A stretch of 64,000 nt of DNA from Thiomonas sp. X19 (lineage in GTDB: Bacteria; Pseudomonadota; Gammaproteobacteria; Burkholderiales; Burkholderiaceae_C): the NCBI RefSeq assembly GCF_900089495.1, contig NZ_LT605203.1, positions 1,587,060 through 1,651,059 on the forward strand, given 5' to 3'. The translations under genes and the position numbers were made by a program. Below are positions 48,369 to 61,924 of this stretch, one piece after another (the stretch's first letter is position 1; the number at the start of each line of letters is the position of its first letter). A model generated the notes under the pieces. It saw nothing but the letters and a program-made list of their open reading frames with translations. It made no database searches and was not told the DNA's origin.

Positions 48369-48657
48369 CGCTTCATGTGTCGGACGGGGTGATCGGGTGT
48401 TGGCGCCTGGGCCATTGGACAGTCGTGAAAGGCGCAGGCCGCAAATGTCGCAACACGGGCGTAGGGTGACGATTGCATTTTACGTAGGCCTGTGGCTGCG
48501 ATGCGTAATCGGATGCAACTGGAAATCCGGGAAAAGCGCATGCGGTCTTGTGCACAGTCCCCAGTCGGAGCTTCACCAAGGGATGGTCCGAGCGTCGTGT
48601 GGAGGCATACGTCCACGATTGTCCCTGCGAGTCGGCGACAGGCAGGGCCCAAGGCGG

Positions 48658-49464
48658 TCAATCTTGCGTTTCAGATTGCGTGTTCGGAGCAACAGTGCGG
48701 GGCTTCTCCTTGGTCAGCTGCCAGAGCTTGAGGTGGCGGTACCAGGTTTCATGGGCGATGGAGCAAGCCAGGACAAAACCCAGGCGTCCATCGAGAAAAC
48801 CCAAGCGCAAAACGTAGGCGCGTAAAAAGGCCCATCGACTGTGCAGCCAGGCCGAAAGCAAGCTTGCGGTTCGGCCCTTTGCGGCAGCCTTGTGAGCGCC
48901 CGCAGTCGAGTAGCGGTTCATTTTTTCCAGGACGTCGTCAAGCGATCGGTAACTGATGTGGATGAGGTCATGCCGCAACTCGCCAACCCTGCCTGTGGTT
49001 TGCAAGGACTCATGGACGATGTCGTCTGAAAAGCGCGCTGTGCCGCGCCTGAAAAGACGCACCACCCGATCCGGGTACCAGCCGCCATGGCGCATGAACT
49101 GATCGCAATAGCTGGACAGGCGGGGTAGTGAATAAGCATTCGCGGCGTCAGGGCGGGCGATGATGGCGCGGATTTCAGCTGCCAGTTCAGGCGTCACGCG
49201 CTCGTCGGCATCAATCGAGAGGACCCACGCGTATTGGGCAAGATCCAGCGCTCGGTTTTTCTGCGGACCGAAGCCGGGCCAGTCCGCACGCATGACAACG
49301 CGTGCTCCCAGGCTTCGCGCACGCTCCTGTGTGTCGTCCGTGCTGCCGCTGTCCAGCACGATGATCTCCTCGCACCAACCGAGTCCTCTCAGACAGTCAG
49401 CGAGATTTTTGGACTCGTTGCGCGTGATGATGATGGCGGAGATGCTGACGTCTGAGGGCTGCAT
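48658..49464 (-). CDS. Family 2 glycosyltransferase, LPS core type (WaaE-like)
   Basis: This 268-residue GT2 protein has the N-terminal nucleotide-sugar fold ISAIIITRNESKNLADCL, a DxD-type motif in LSIDADERVTPEL, and C-terminal features of the WaaE/KdtX branch (HIVHESLQTTGRVGEL-like segment, ISYRSLDDVLEKMNRYS). Members add glucose to the LPS inner core. Its start codon overlaps the stop of the upstream glycosyltransferase by one base (TGATG), so the two form an operon. Confidence 0.9.
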   Translation of the reverse strand: MQPSDVSISAIIITRNESKNLADCLRGLGWCEEIIVLDSGSTDDTQERARSLGARVVMRADWPGFGPQKNRALDLAQYAWVLSIDADERVTPELAAEIRAIIARPDAANAYSLPRLSSYCDQFMRHGGWYPDRVVRLFRRGTARFSDDIVHESLQTTGRVGELRHDLIHISYRSLDDVLEKMNRYSTAGAHKAAAKGRTASLLSAWLHSRWAFLRAYVLRLGFLDGRLGFVLACSIAHETWYRHLKLWQLTKEKPRTVAPNTQSETQD

Positions 49465-50390
49465 CAGCTGGCATCCATCGGTGTTGTCCTGAGGGCGGGC
49501 TCAGCTTGAAGATGCTGGCCCGGCATCGCATCCCAGGCGGAAAGGTCGCCCAGCGGGAAATTGCCAGCGAGGCCGTAGACGGCGCGTTTGAGGCGTCCCA
49601 TCGGCGTCGGCTGGGGCATGGGCTGTGCAGGCACTTGCGGGATCGCACTGGGTAAAAGCGAGCGGCGCTTGAAGTCTCCCTGCGTCACGCCCCACTTGGT
49701 GACAAAGGTCCGCGCTCCGTGGTTGCGACGCACCCGTCCCGTGCTGCGGCAGGCAAAGTGATAGATGCGGCTGTCGCCAATCACGGCATAGTGGCGGCAA
49801 CCGGCAACCCAGAATTTCATCATCAAGTCGTCTTCGCTACCCATGCCTGGGCTGAATTCGATGCTGTAGCCGCCGACCATATGCCACCAGCGCTTGCTCA
49901 CAACGCTGACCGGCGAAGCTTGTCCGAGTCTGTCGCCACGCGGATCGGATGCGAACTGCTCCACCATGGCGGCTTCATTGAAGGTTTCCGCGGTCGAACC
50001 GAAGTCCTGCACGATGGTGAGTGGATTGACGCTCGAGCGCGGCTCGATGATGGTGGGCGAGAGATAGACGAGATCGTGCGGCTGGCGATCGATGGCGTTG
50101 ATCAGCGCCGCGTCCCATCCGGGGCAACACACCATGTCGTCGTTGAGATAGACCAACCACTGGCGAGTCGCCATGCTGGCGAGTTGATTGACCGCGAGGC
50201 AGATGCCCACGTTGGCGGTCGAATGCGTGTGCGCAATGCCCTGATCCCGAACCCACTCCAATGTGCCGTCGGAGCCGTCATTGACGTGAACCAGAATGTC
50301 GTGCTCCATGCAACTGTGCCGCCGAATGCTGTCGAGGCACAGTTGCAGGTAGGGAAGATTATTCCAAGTCGGAATCAGGATGCTGAACAT
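49464..50390 (-). CDS. Family 2 glycosyltransferase
   Basis: This 308-residue GT2 protein begins MFSILIPTWNNLPYLQLCLD and has a DxD-like motif in WLVYLNDDMVCCPGWD. A central GMGSEDDLMMKFW segment supplies the likely catalytic acid. The acceptor and sugar are unknown, but its coupling with the WaaE-like gene and closeness to an MsbA-like exporter suggest cell-surface glycolipid synthesis. The last 60 residues are Pro/Gln-rich and have no recognisable domain. Confidence 0.88.
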   Translation of the reverse strand: MFSILIPTWNNLPYLQLCLDSIRRHSCMEHDILVHVNDGSDGTLEWVRDQGIAHTHSTANVGICLAVNQLASMATRQWLVYLNDDMVCCPGWDAALINAIDRQPHDLVYLSPTIIEPRSSVNPLTIVQDFGSTAETFNEAAMVEQFASDPRGDRLGQASPVSVVSKRWWHMVGGYSIEFSPGMGSEDDLMMKFWVAGCRHYAVIGDSRIYHFACRSTGRVRRNHGARTFVTKWGVTQGDFKRRSLLPSAIPQVPAQPMPQPTPMGRLKRAVYGLAGNFPLGDLSAWDAMPGQHLQAEPALRTTPMDAS

Positions 50391-50633
50391 GGAGGATTTG
50401 GGTTGGATGGGAACTTGCCAGGGGCCGTTTTCAGTGTCGGATGCTGATGGACTCGCCTGTGCAGCAGCACTCGATCAGGGCTGGGTCAAGGTGTGCCGTG
50501 CCAGACCTGCGCTGCGCTGGACGAAAGGCTTGGATGGTGGTCATGGGCCTGGATCAAGATGCCAATGGGCTGTATGGTAGAAAGATGGCCCCGAAGGCCG
50601 GGCAAGGGCGTATTTCCATCACCGCGAGACTCT

Positions 50634-52457
50634 ATGCAATCAAACAATCCGCCCCTGGCCAAAAGGGCGCCGTGGGATCACCGAGTCGCCTTGGATCTGC
50701 TTCGCCGCCTCTTTGCGGCCAACCCTCGCAACCGCTCGGCCGCACTGCTCATCGTGTTGTTCGCCGCCATCGTCGCGGCGACCGAGCCGGTGTTGCCGGC
50801 GTTGATGAAGCATGTGCTCGATGTCGGCTTCACGCCGAAGCGCGATTTTCCGCTGTGGGCCGTGCCGGCGGTGTTGCTCGGGCTGTTCACAGTGCGTGGC
50901 TTGGCGTGGTTGGCCTCGCAGTTTCTCACGCAGTGGCTGACGCAGAATGTGTTGGCGCGGGTTCGCACGCTGGTGTATGGGCAGATTGTGCATGCGCAGC
51001 TTGCCGGGCTGCAGCGCGAAAGCGCCAGCAGCCTGATTGGCGCGGCGGTGTACGAGGCGCAGCTGGCGCTGGGCATGATCTTCCCCGGGCTGCTCACCCT
51101 GGTGCGCGACAGCTTGACGCTGGTGGCGTTGTTCGGCTACTTGATGTGGGTGAACTGGAGCCTCACGCTGCTCACCCTGGCGGTGCTGCTGCCGCTGTTG
51201 TTCGTCATGCGCGGCATCAGCCGCCGTGCCAAACGGCTGAATGCGCAGATGCAGGGCGCGGCCGAAGAGGTGTCGTATGCGCTGGAGGAGGGCATGTTGG
51301 CCGCCCCGGTGGTGCGCGTGCACAACGCGCAGGAGGGGTTCGCCTCGCGCTTCGAGGCCATCAACCAGAACCTGCGCCGCACCACGGTGAAGACGCTGGT
51401 GTCGGGCTCGTCCACCACGCCGGTGTCGCAGTGGCTGTCGGCGCTGGCGGTGTCGGTGGTGATGGTCTACGCCATGTGGCAAAGCGATGTTTCGGGCCAG
51501 CACAGCGTCGGCAGTTTCGTCTCCTTCATCACCGCCATGCTGATGACGCTGTCGCCGCTGCGGCGGGTGTCCGACATCGTGCAGCCGATGATGCGCGCGC
51601 TCAGTTCGCTGGAGCGGCTGCGCGGCATCGTCGATACGCCGCAGGAACTGGACACGGGCAGCCATGCGGTGGAGCGGGTGCAGGGCGAGTTGGAGTTCGA
51701 CGACGTGACCGTGCGCATCGGCGCGCTCGACCGCCCGGTGCTGGATGGCGTCAGCCTGCGGGTGCGTGCGGGTGAAAGCCTCGCACTGGTGGGGCCTTCC
51801 GGCGCCGGCAAGACCACACTCATGCGCCTGGTGCCGCGCCTGCTGGAGCCGAGCCAAGGCCGCTTGCTGCTCGACGGCGTGCCGCTGCGCGACTGGACCC
51901 TGCACAGCCTGCGCCAGCAAATCGCCTACGTCGGCCAGGACGTGGTGCTGCTGAACGATTCCGTGGGCATCAACGTCAGCTTCGGCGAGCCGGTGGACGC
52001 GGCCCGTGCCTGGGCCGCGCTGGAGGCCGCCGCGCTGGCCGATTTCGTGCGTGGCCTGCCCGGCGGGCTGCGGGCCGAAGTGGGGCATAACGGCTCGCAG
52101 TTCTCCGGCGGCCAGCGCCAGCGCCTGTCCATCGCCCGCGCGCTGTACCGCGATTCGCCGCTGCTCATTCTGGATGAGGCCACCAGCGCGCTCGACGCCG
52201 AGAGCGAGCGCCTGGTGCAGCAGGCGCTCGACCGGCTGATGCAGGGCCGCACCACCATCGTCATCGCCCACCGCCTCGCCACCATTGCCCATTGCGACCG
52301 CATCGCCGTGCTCGACGAAGGGCGCTTGGTGGAGCTTGGGACGCAGGCCGAACTGTTGGCGCATGAAGGGTTGTATGCGCAACTCCATCGCATGCAGTTC
52401 GCTGCGCAGTCGGCACCAACGCCAGCATCTGCGCCAACGCCAGCCGGGCGCGATTGA
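50634..52457 (+). CDS. msbA: MsbA-like lipid A/glycolipid ABC exporter
   Basis: This 607-residue half-transporter has an N-terminal membrane domain (about residues 25-330, six segments) and a C-terminal ATPase with Walker A GPSGAGKTT, signature FSGGQRQRLS, Walker B LLILDEATSALD and H-loop IAHRLATIAH. As a homodimer it flips lipid A-core or a related lipid across the inner membrane. The ATG at 50634 is the first that gives a normal N-terminus. The open frame extends upstream without homology. It is divergent from the glycosyltransferases. Confidence 0.92.
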   Translation: MQSNNPPLAKRAPWDHRVALDLLRRLFAANPRNRSAALLIVLFAAIVAATEPVLPALMKHVLDVGFTPKRDFPLWAVPAVLLGLFTVRGLAWLASQFLTQWLTQNVLARVRTLVYGQIVHAQLAGLQRESASSLIGAAVYEAQLALGMIFPGLLTLVRDSLTLVALFGYLMWVNWSLTLLTLAVLLPLLFVMRGISRRAKRLNAQMQGAAEEVSYALEEGMLAAPVVRVHNAQEGFASRFEAINQNLRRTTVKTLVSGSSTTPVSQWLSALAVSVVMVYAMWQSDVSGQHSVGSFVSFITAMLMTLSPLRRVSDIVQPMMRALSSLERLRGIVDTPQELDTGSHAVERVQGELEFDDVTVRIGALDRPVLDGVSLRVRAGESLALVGPSGAGKTTLMRLVPRLLEPSQGRLLLDGVPLRDWTLHSLRQQIAYVGQDVVLLNDSVGINVSFGEPVDAARAWAALEAAALADFVRGLPGGLRAEVGHNGSQFSGGQRQRLSIARALYRDSPLLILDEATSALDAESERLVQQALDRLMQGRTTIVIAHRLATIAHCDRIAVLDEGRLVELGTQAELLAHEGLYAQLHRMQFAAQSAPTPASAPTPAGRD

Positions 52458-52490
52458 CCTTGGCTGATGCTCGCGTGCTGGCGCGGCGGA

Positions 52491-53615
52491 TCAGCCGACG
52501 CTGCCCATCCACCGCCCGCATTGCTGCCGCACCACCTCGGGCAGGTGCTTTTCGCGGTTGAAGGTTTCGCGGATCCATTGCGCGTCGTTGCCGCGGTTGC
52601 CGACGTCGGCCAGCAGTTCGCGCAGGGCGGTGTCGGACTTCAGCTCCGCCGCGTGGCCTTCGAGCTTGACGATGGTGCGGATCAGGTCTTCGCGCAGGGT
52701 GCGGTGCTCGCGCGTGGCGGGGTCGACGAACGTGCCGTCGAAGCCGAAGCGGCAGGCCTGGAAGCGGTTGAAGGTGTAGACGAGGTAGTCGTCTTCCTGC
52801 GGGGTGAAGGGGCGCTCGGTCTGGATGTAGCGGCCCAGGGTCTGGATGTAGGCGGCGATGCGCGCGGCCTTCGGTGTGGTCAGCGGCGTGTCCATCACCC
52901 GCACTTCGATGGTGCCGTACTCGGGCTTGGGGCGGATGTCCCAGTAGAAATCCTTCATGCTCTTGACCACGCCGGTTGCGGTCATTTTCTCGAAGTAGCG
53001 CTCGAATGCGTCCCAGGTCAGCGCGAAGGGCGCGCGGCCCGAGAGCGGGAAGGCGAACACCGAGTTCAGCCGCGCCGAGTGAAAGCCCGTGTCCTCGCCC
53101 TGCACGTAGGGCGACGAGGCCGACAGCGCGATGAAATGCGGAATGAAGCGCGAAACGCAATGCAGGGTGTAGAGGGCGGTGTCGGCGTCCGGGCAGCCCA
53201 GGTGCACATGCTGGCCGAACACGGTGAACTGCTTGCTGAGGTAGCCGTACAGCTCGGAGAGTTGCAGGAAGCGCGGCTTGTCGAAGATGCGCTGCTGCGC
53301 CCAGTGCTGGAAAGGATGGGTGCCCCCGCCCGCCAGACCCACGTCCAGCTTGTTCGCCGCTTCTACCAGCGCGCCCTGGATTTCGGTGAGCTGGGCCAGC
53401 GCGTCGTCATAGCCGGTGCAGATGCCGGTGGAGAGTTCGATCATGCTCTCGGTCATCTCCGGCGTCACCAACCCGGGCAGCTTGCGGCCTTCCAGCAGGC
53501 GCAGCAGGTCGGGCGCACAGGGCATGAGGTCGTAGTTGTGGCGGCTGACGATCTGCAACTCCAGCTCGATGCCGATGCTCAATGCCGCCGATTGCGAAAA
53601 CGGGCCCAGGCTCAT
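52491..53615 (-). CDS. ybdK: YbdK-type carboxylate-amine (glutamate-cysteine) ligase
   Basis: This 374-residue protein of the GCS2 family begins with [20 protein letters not shown]. It has the ATP-grasp-like blocks [19 protein letters not shown] and [14 protein letters not shown] and ends with [12 protein letters not shown]. coli YbdK has weak glutamate-cysteine ligase activity; the physiological substrate is uncertain. Its start codon overlaps the stop codon of the antiporter gene (ATGA), so the two are co-expressed. It converges on msbA, 33 bp apart. Confidence 0.93.
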   Translation of the reverse strand: MSLGPFSQSAALSIGIELELQIVSRHNYDLMPCAPDLLRLLEGRKLPGLVTPEMTESMIELSTGICTGYDDALAQLTEIQGALVEAANKLDVGLAGGGTHPFQHWAQQRIFDKPRFLQLSELYGYLSKQFTVFGQHVHLGCPDADTALYTLHCVSRFIPHFIALSASSPYVQGEDTGFHSARLNSVFAFPLSGRAPFALTWDAFERYFEKMTATGVVKSMKDFYWDIRPKPEYGTIEVRVMDTPLTTPKAARIAAYIQTLGRYIQTERPFTPQEDDYLVYTFNRFQACRFGFDGTFVDPATREHRTLREDLIRTIVKLEGHAAELKSDTALRELLADVGNRGNDAQWIRETFNREKHLPEVVRQQCGRWMGSVG

Positions 53616-54838
53616 GCCGATCCTTGTGGTTTCTTGCGCACGGCTGCAATATCCCCCGAGCGCCCCAGCGCCCAGCGTGCCAGCAAGGTGCCGGCCAGTT
53701 CCAGCACGGCGATGGCGGCGAAGGCCGCGGCGATCAGCGAGTGAGGAAACTGCGGCACGGCCTGCGCCAGGTCGAGCAGCAGCACGAAGCTCACACCGGC
53801 TGCCGGATTCAGCGCCAGCCCCAGCGCGGTCGATTGCCGCCAGCTCAGGCCCGAGGGTTTGCCCAGCGCCAGCGGCACGGCCAGCTTGGCCAGCGCGCGC
53901 ACGCCGGCCAGCGCCAGCCCCATGGCCATGCCGCTGGCCAGCGCCGCCCAGTTCAGGCTCAGGCCGAGAATGAGGAACAGCAGCACCACCAGCACGCCGC
54001 CGGCCGTGCCGAAGTGGCGCGGCCAGACCCGTGGGCGCTGGCTGCGGGCGCGCAGCAGCAACCCGGCCAGCAGCGGCGTGAGCAGGGTGGACCAATGCAG
54101 CATGCGGGTGATGGATAGCACCAGCAGGATCAGTCCCACCAGCAGCAGCGCGGCGCCTTCGTCGGCGAAGTCGAAATGGCGCTCCACCCAGTTCACCGCC
54201 CAGGCCAGCATCGCTGCCGCCAGCACCGCGCCGCCGATGGCGTAGCCCTGCTGCAGCAGGGCGTTCCACCATTGCACGCTGGCCTGCGCGCCCAGCCAGC
54301 CGGTGAGCACGCCCACGGCCAGGATGGACAGGATGGTGCCGAGGGCGGAGATGAGCAGCAGGCGCTCGGTCACCTGGCCGCGCGCATTGAATTCCCCGCT
54401 CAGGCGCAGCGCCACGGCGGGCGCGGTGCAGGCCAGCGCGGCGGCAGTGGCCAGGCCGTGCAGCCCGCCCAGGCCCAGCAGCCCCAGCACCACCCACATG
54501 GCCACCAGGCTGAGCACCCATTCCCCCAGGCTGATGAACACCAGCCAGGGATTGGCGCGCAGCCAGCGCAGATTGACGCGGTGGCCAATTTCGAACAGCA
54601 GCACCGCTAGCGCGGCGTCCACAATGGCGCGCGCGCTGGGCTGCAGTGACAGGGCCTGCAAGCCACCGCCGCCGGCGGCGATGACCAGCCCGGCGGCGGT
54701 GTAGCCGATGAGTCGCGGCCAGCGCAGGAAGCGGAAGACCGATTCCCCCATCAGCGTGGCCAGCACCAGCGCCAGGCCCACCCACAGCACACCGTCGGCA
54801 TGCAGCGCAAGCAGGGGCAGGACGTGGAATTCGGGCAT
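53612..54838 (-). CDS. CPA2-type cation/proton antiporter
   Basis: This 408-residue membrane protein has about 12-13 hydrophobic segments matching the Na+/H+ exchanger domain of the CPA2 family (KefB/KefC-like). Landmarks are [20 protein letters not shown] and [15 protein letters not shown]. It lacks the C-terminal TrkA-N regulatory domain of KefC. Coupling to a glutathione-ligase-like gene is reminiscent of glutathione-gated potassium efflux, but this is only an analogy. The ATG at 54838 begins [10 protein letters not shown], directly before the first segment. Confidence 0.9.
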   Translation of the reverse strand: MPEFHVLPLLALHADGVLWVGLALVLATLMGESVFRFLRWPRLIGYTAAGLVIAAGGGGLQALSLQPSARAIVDAALAVLLFEIGHRVNLRWLRANPWLVFISLGEWVLSLVAMWVVLGLLGLGGLHGLATAAALACTAPAVALRLSGEFNARGQVTERLLLISALGTILSILAVGVLTGWLGAQASVQWWNALLQQGYAIGGAVLAAAMLAWAVNWVERHFDFADEGAALLLVGLILLVLSITRMLHWSTLLTPLLAGLLLRARSQRPRVWPRHFGTAGGVLVVLLFLILGLSLNWAALASGMAMGLALAGVRALAKLAVPLALGKPSGLSWRQSTALGLALNPAAGVSFVLLLDLAQAVPQFPHSLIAAAFAAIAVLELAGTLLARWALGRSGDIAAVRKKPQGSA

Positions 54839-55160
54839 CGGGCGTGGGGCTCGTGAGGGGGGCGGACAAGGGCGCAGGCGAAGGCGAAGGCGCGGGGATG
54901 AGCGCGAACCGCGTTGATGGCGGGTTACCGAGGCCAGATCGCGGTCAGATCGACGCCGGATCGAGGCCACCAACGCGCCATCGGACGGCCTGCGCCGTCG
55001 CGGATAGCCAAACGATTATAGGAAGCCGCCATGCCACGCCCATTCAACACCGGAAAATTGCAAACCTCATGAAAACTGAGCTACTGGATGAGAGTGTTCA
55101 CTCACAATTTCAGCTTTTCGGCATTTGTCAAGCGCGGCTGCGAGCCCCCGCCTTCCTACA
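54839..55160. other. Divergent intergenic region between the antiporter gene and dnaE
   Basis: The first 170 bp are GC-rich without a supported gene. The rest is AT-richer and probably holds the dnaE promoter. A 12-bp palindrome GAGTGTTCACTC lies at about 55092-55103, and a TACAAT overlaps the first possible dnaE start at 55157-55162. I see no convincing -35 element for it. Confidence 0.45.
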
Positions 55161-58643
<3,483 letters not shown>

Positions 58644-58774
58644 GGTGCCTGCGGCACAGGCTGCGTGAATCGCTGTCGCTTCCGGGCCGAGACGAGTCCA
58701 ACCCAGCCGGGCCTGATCTTTTGCCGTTCTCGCCTTGCCCGGCAGCAAGTCGGTAAGACGAGATGGGATGGCGT

Positions 58775-59761
58775 TCAACCCGCGTCGCGCGGCCCGGCCT
58801 TGATTTCCATCGGCGTGTACCACCGGCCACCGCCGTCCGCCGGGAAGCGGCCGACGCGCTGGACGGCGCGCAGCACGGCCTGATCCCAGCTCGGCACGCC
58901 GCTGGAGCGTTCGATTTTCGTGCCCAGGACTTCGCCCGAGTTCGGGTCGAGCGTGACGGTGATGATCACTTTCGGGTCGCCCTGAATCTGGTCGATCTGC
59001 GGATAGATCACGTTCTGCCGCACCAGTGTGGCCAGACGCGCCGCGTAGGCGCCAGACGGGCCCGAGCTCGCGGCGGCCGTAGCCGTGCTGGTCGCAGGGC
59101 CGGTGCCGGCCTGGGACATGAGGTTTTTCATGTAGTCCGAGCGCGCCTGTTGCTGCAGTTTGGCGAGGTGTTGTTCGCGTTGTTGCTCGGCCTTGCGCAG
59201 TTGCTCCGCCTTTTTCTCGGCCTGTTGTTGCGCCAATTGCTGCGCCTTGAGTTCCTGCTGTTTCTTCTGCTCGGCGAGTTTGCGTTGCTCAGCGGCTTTT
59301 TCCTGTGCCAGACGCTGCTGTTGCAGCGCCAGTTTTTCCGCCGCCAGCTTGTCCGCCAGGCGTTGCTGGGCCTGTTGCTGGGCGAGCAGGGCGGCTTGGC
59401 GCTTCTCTTCTTCCTGCTTGCGCTTGCGGGCTTTTTCCAGCGCGATCTCGGCGTTGTCAGGCGTGGGTTGCACCTTGGCCAGCGGTGGTGGGGCTGGCTG
59501 CTGCTGCGGCTGAGGCTGTGGTTTGGGTGCGGGCCGCACCGCTTGGGGCTCGACCTTGGGTGGCCGTGGCGCGGCCAGATGCGCCGTGGGCGCCCACAGC
59601 TCGGCCTCGATGGCTTCAGGGGTGTGGCTTTTCCAGTGCACGCCCAGCGCGATGACGATGATGAGCAGCAGGTGGATCAGGGCGGCGAACAGCAACGCGC
59701 GGCCAATGCCCTTTTCGGGCGGTGGGCGCAGCTTGTCGGCCGGGGGGTTGTAGGTGTTCAT
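58775..59761 (-). CDS. tolA: TolA, envelope-spanning Tol protein
   Basis: TolA couples the TolQ-TolR motor to TolB-Pal. This 328-residue protein has one membrane segment (about residues 20-42, ALLFAALIHLLLIIVIALGV), a Pro/Gln-rich stretch and then a long Ala/Lys/Glu/Gln helical domain (about 105-210). It ends in a TonB-like C-terminal domain (about 240-328, VIITVTLDPNSGEVLGTKIE). The start at 59761 (MNTYNPPADKL) is preferred to one five codons upstream. It is third in ybgC-tolQ-tolR-tolA, and tolB does not follow. Confidence 0.93.
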   Translation of the reverse strand: MNTYNPPADKLRPPPEKGIGRALLFAALIHLLLIIVIALGVHWKSHTPEAIEAELWAPTAHLAAPRPPKVEPQAVRPAPKPQPQPQQQPAPPPLAKVQPTPDNAEIALEKARKRKQEEEKRQAALLAQQQAQQRLADKLAAEKLALQQQRLAQEKAAEQRKLAEQKKQQELKAQQLAQQQAEKKAEQLRKAEQQREQHLAKLQQQARSDYMKNLMSQAGTGPATSTATAAASSGPSGAYAARLATLVRQNVIYPQIDQIQGDPKVIITVTLDPNSGEVLGTKIERSSGVPSWDQAVLRAVQRVGRFPADGGGRWYTPMEIKAGPRDAG

Positions 59762-59849
59762 GTCAGAAGGCGCCAAGGCCTGTTCAGGCCCATGCGCCGG
59801 CGCAGAAGCGTGGAGATTGCAGCATGCAGGACAAACGGCGCGTTGGGCT

Positions 59850-60332
59850 TCACGGTTGACGTGCGGCTTGCCCAGTCGCCTGCACCGCCAGGCCGACGCG
59901 CTGCACGCCGCCTTCCTTCAGGCGGTTGAGCACCTTGATGACGTCGTCGTATTTCACGTCCTTGTCGGCGGCGATCAGCACCGGCATTGCGGCCAGGGTG
60001 GAGCCGCTTTGCTGGGCGAGTTGCGCCACCGCCTTTTGCAAATCGGCCATGCTCGTGGGTTGCGGATTCAGGCCCGTGGTTCCGGGTTTGGCCTTGGGGT
60101 CGCGCAGGCGCACGCTCAGAATCTTGTCGGCCTTGATGTCCACTTCCACCACGGTGTCGGGCGCGCGCGTGGCCTGGCCCACGCTGGGCAGCTTCACGGC
60201 GCTTGGGGTGATGAGGGGGGCGGTGACCATGAAAATGATGAGCAGCACCAGCATCACGTCGATATACGGCACGACGTTGATTTCGGCCAGCGCGCGTCGC
60301 CGGTGCCCGCTGCCGCGCTGTATCGAGGCCAT
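59850..60332 (-). CDS. tolR: TolR, ExbD-family motor protein
   Basis: This 160-residue protein has the ExbD/TolR layout: a short cytoplasmic tail, one membrane segment with the proton-path aspartate in VVPYIDVMLVLLIIFMV, and a periplasmic domain ending DVIKVLNRLKEGGVQRVGL. It works with TolQ to convert proton flow into TolA movement. tolQ ends at the base immediately before tolR starts, so the two are translated together. Confidence 0.96.
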   Translation of the reverse strand: MASIQRGSGHRRRALAEINVVPYIDVMLVLLIIFMVTAPLITPSAVKLPSVGQATRAPDTVVEVDIKADKILSVRLRDPKAKPGTTGLNPQPTSMADLQKAVAQLAQQSGSTLAAMPVLIAADKDVKYDDVIKVLNRLKEGGVQRVGLAVQATGQAARQP

Positions 60333-61076
60333 TCAGCGCGCTCCCGTTGCAGCCGACATGGGCCGGGTCATGGGCCCGGCGTCCTGCGCCGGCGCGCTTT
60401 GCGGGTGCGGTGCCACCTGGCGCTGCAGGATGTTGGAGAACTCTTCGGTGAAGGACTCGAAGCGAATGGCCAGGCGATCGATGTCGCGGGCGAAAAAGTT
60501 GTAGGCGATGACGGCCGGAATGGCGGCGAACAGGCCTATGGCCGTGGCCACCAGCGCCTCGGCGATGCCGGGGGCGACCGTGGCCAGCGTCACCTGCTGC
60601 AGGTTGGACAGGCCGACGAAGGCGTGCATGATGCCCCAGACCGTGCCGAACAGGCCCACGTAGGGCGACACCGACGCCACCGAAGCGAGGAAGGACAGGT
60701 TGGACTCGATCACGTCCATCTCGCGCTGAAAGGCGGCGCGCATGGCGCGGCGCGAGCCGTCCACCAGGGTGGTGGAGTCGAGCCGGCGCTCGCGCAGCTT
60801 GAGGAATTCGCGCATGCCGGAGGCGAAGATGCGCTGCAGCGGGCTGCCCTGGCGCGCGCTGTTGATGGCCGCCTGGTACAGGTCGTTCAAGCTGGTGCCG
60901 GACCAGAACTCCTGCTCGAAATCGTCGGTCTTCAGGCGGGCGCTTTTGATGGCGAAGTATTTGCGGAAGATGACGGTCCAACTCGCGAGCGACACCGCCA
61001 TGAGCAGCGCCAGGACGAACTGGACGACGGCGCTGGCACCCAGTACGAGTGAGATGATGGAAAAGTTTTGGTCCAT
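60333..61076 (-). CDS. tolQ: TolQ, MotA/ExbB-family motor protein
   Basis: This 247-residue protein has three membrane segments typical of TolQ: LVLGASAVVQFVLALLMAVS, then the pair in LFGTVWGIMHAFVGL and GIAEALVATAIGLFAAIPAV. The C-terminus carries an extra Pro/Ala tail of about 25 residues. It forms the proton-conducting stator with TolR. It is preceded by ybgC, as in most proteobacteria. Confidence 0.96.
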   Translation of the reverse strand: MDQNFSIISLVLGASAVVQFVLALLMAVSLASWTVIFRKYFAIKSARLKTDDFEQEFWSGTSLNDLYQAAINSARQGSPLQRIFASGMREFLKLRERRLDSTTLVDGSRRAMRAAFQREMDVIESNLSFLASVASVSPYVGLFGTVWGIMHAFVGLSNLQQVTLATVAPGIAEALVATAIGLFAAIPAVIAYNFFARDIDRLAIRFESFTEEFSNILQRQVAPHPQSAPAQDAGPMTRPMSAATGAR

Positions 61077-61251
61077 GCAAAGTCCAGGCTGGAAGTGGCG
61101 GGAAGAGCGGCGCTATGGATGCAGAGCCCGCAGACGGCGCCGGGTTCCCCGGGGAGTGCGGGCAGACTCCTGAAGCCCGCTATTTTGCACCGCTGCAAGC
61201 CGTGCCCGCGTGACGTTTTGTGTAGCGCCCGCGCTGGCGGTGCCCTGGGGA

Positions 61252-61716
61252 CTATCCCATGATGGCTTGCAGCACCGCGGCCGGCAGGCGCCTTGGCTTG
61301 AAGCTGCCGGCTTGCACGCAGGCCACGCGCACTTGCACGCTGGCCAGCAGGGTGGCGGCCGCGGCGTCCGACGCGCCGGACGCGGGCGCGCAGCGGCGCA
61401 CCTCCTGCAACAACTCCAGACTGGCGCCGCCCACCTCGACCACGGTCACGCTGACGGTGAGTTGATCGTCCAGCCGCGCCGGCGCGAGGTAGCGCACCTG
61501 CGCACTGCTGACGACGAACAGCAGCGCGTCGCGTTCGGCCAGGCGTTGCTGATCCAGGCCCAGGGAGCGCAGCCATTCGGTGCGCGCGCGCTCGCAGAAC
61601 TTGAGGTAGTTGGCGTAATACACCACGCCGCCGGCGTCGGTGTCTTCCCAATAGGTCCGCACCGGCCAGATGAAGGCGGGCGCGGTGGCAGGGGCGGTGA
61701 ATGGGGTTGCGCTCAT
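61252..61716 (-). CDS. ybgC: YbgC-type acyl-CoA thioesterase
   Basis: This 154-residue hot-dog fold protein has the active-site signature YWEDTDAGGVVYYANYLK with the catalytic Asp. CERARTEWLRSLGLDQ follows. YbgC hydrolyses short acyl-CoA or acyl-ACP and is usually first in the tol-pal operon, as here. The gap of 175 bp to tolQ is longer than in many species and may contain a separate promoter. Confidence 0.94.
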   Translation of the reverse strand: MSATPFTAPATAPAFIWPVRTYWEDTDAGGVVYYANYLKFCERARTEWLRSLGLDQQRLAERDALLFVVSSAQVRYLAPARLDDQLTVSVTVVEVGGASLELLQEVRRCAPASGASDAAAATLLASVQVRVACVQAGSFKPRRLPAAVLQAIMG

Positions 61717-61748
61717 GCGGGGAGTCTATTGATTTTCTGGCGCACCGA

Positions 61749-61778
61749 GGGCCTGTTCACGCTATTGCTGCGCCCGCG
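61749..61778 (+). repeat. Solo copy of the GGGCCTGTTCACGC repeat
   Basis: Thirty bases match 27345-27374 at 29 positions and share their first 18 bases with the ends of the element at 3209-3444. It lies between ybgC and ribE, about 150 bp before ribE. No inverted partner is visible. Confidence 0.75.
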
Positions 61779-61924
61779 TCGATCTGACCAGCGCTGAACG
61801 TGGGCGGCTTTGCACCAGCGCGGCCGATGCCGGCTATGCTCGGCGGGGCCGCAGGCCAGCCTTGCCGGCAGCGCCAAAACCACATCTCCGATCCTTTCAA
61901 CCCTTTCATTGCGTTCATTCCACC

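Noticed and set aside
48365..48661. Minus-strand open frame between tolB and the glycosyltransferase
   Set aside because: It has no ribosome binding site, homology or typical codon pattern; the 289-bp gap more likely holds the tolB promoter.
61740..61924. FMN riboswitch before ribE
   Set aside because: None of the conserved FMN-element blocks can be recognised in the leader.
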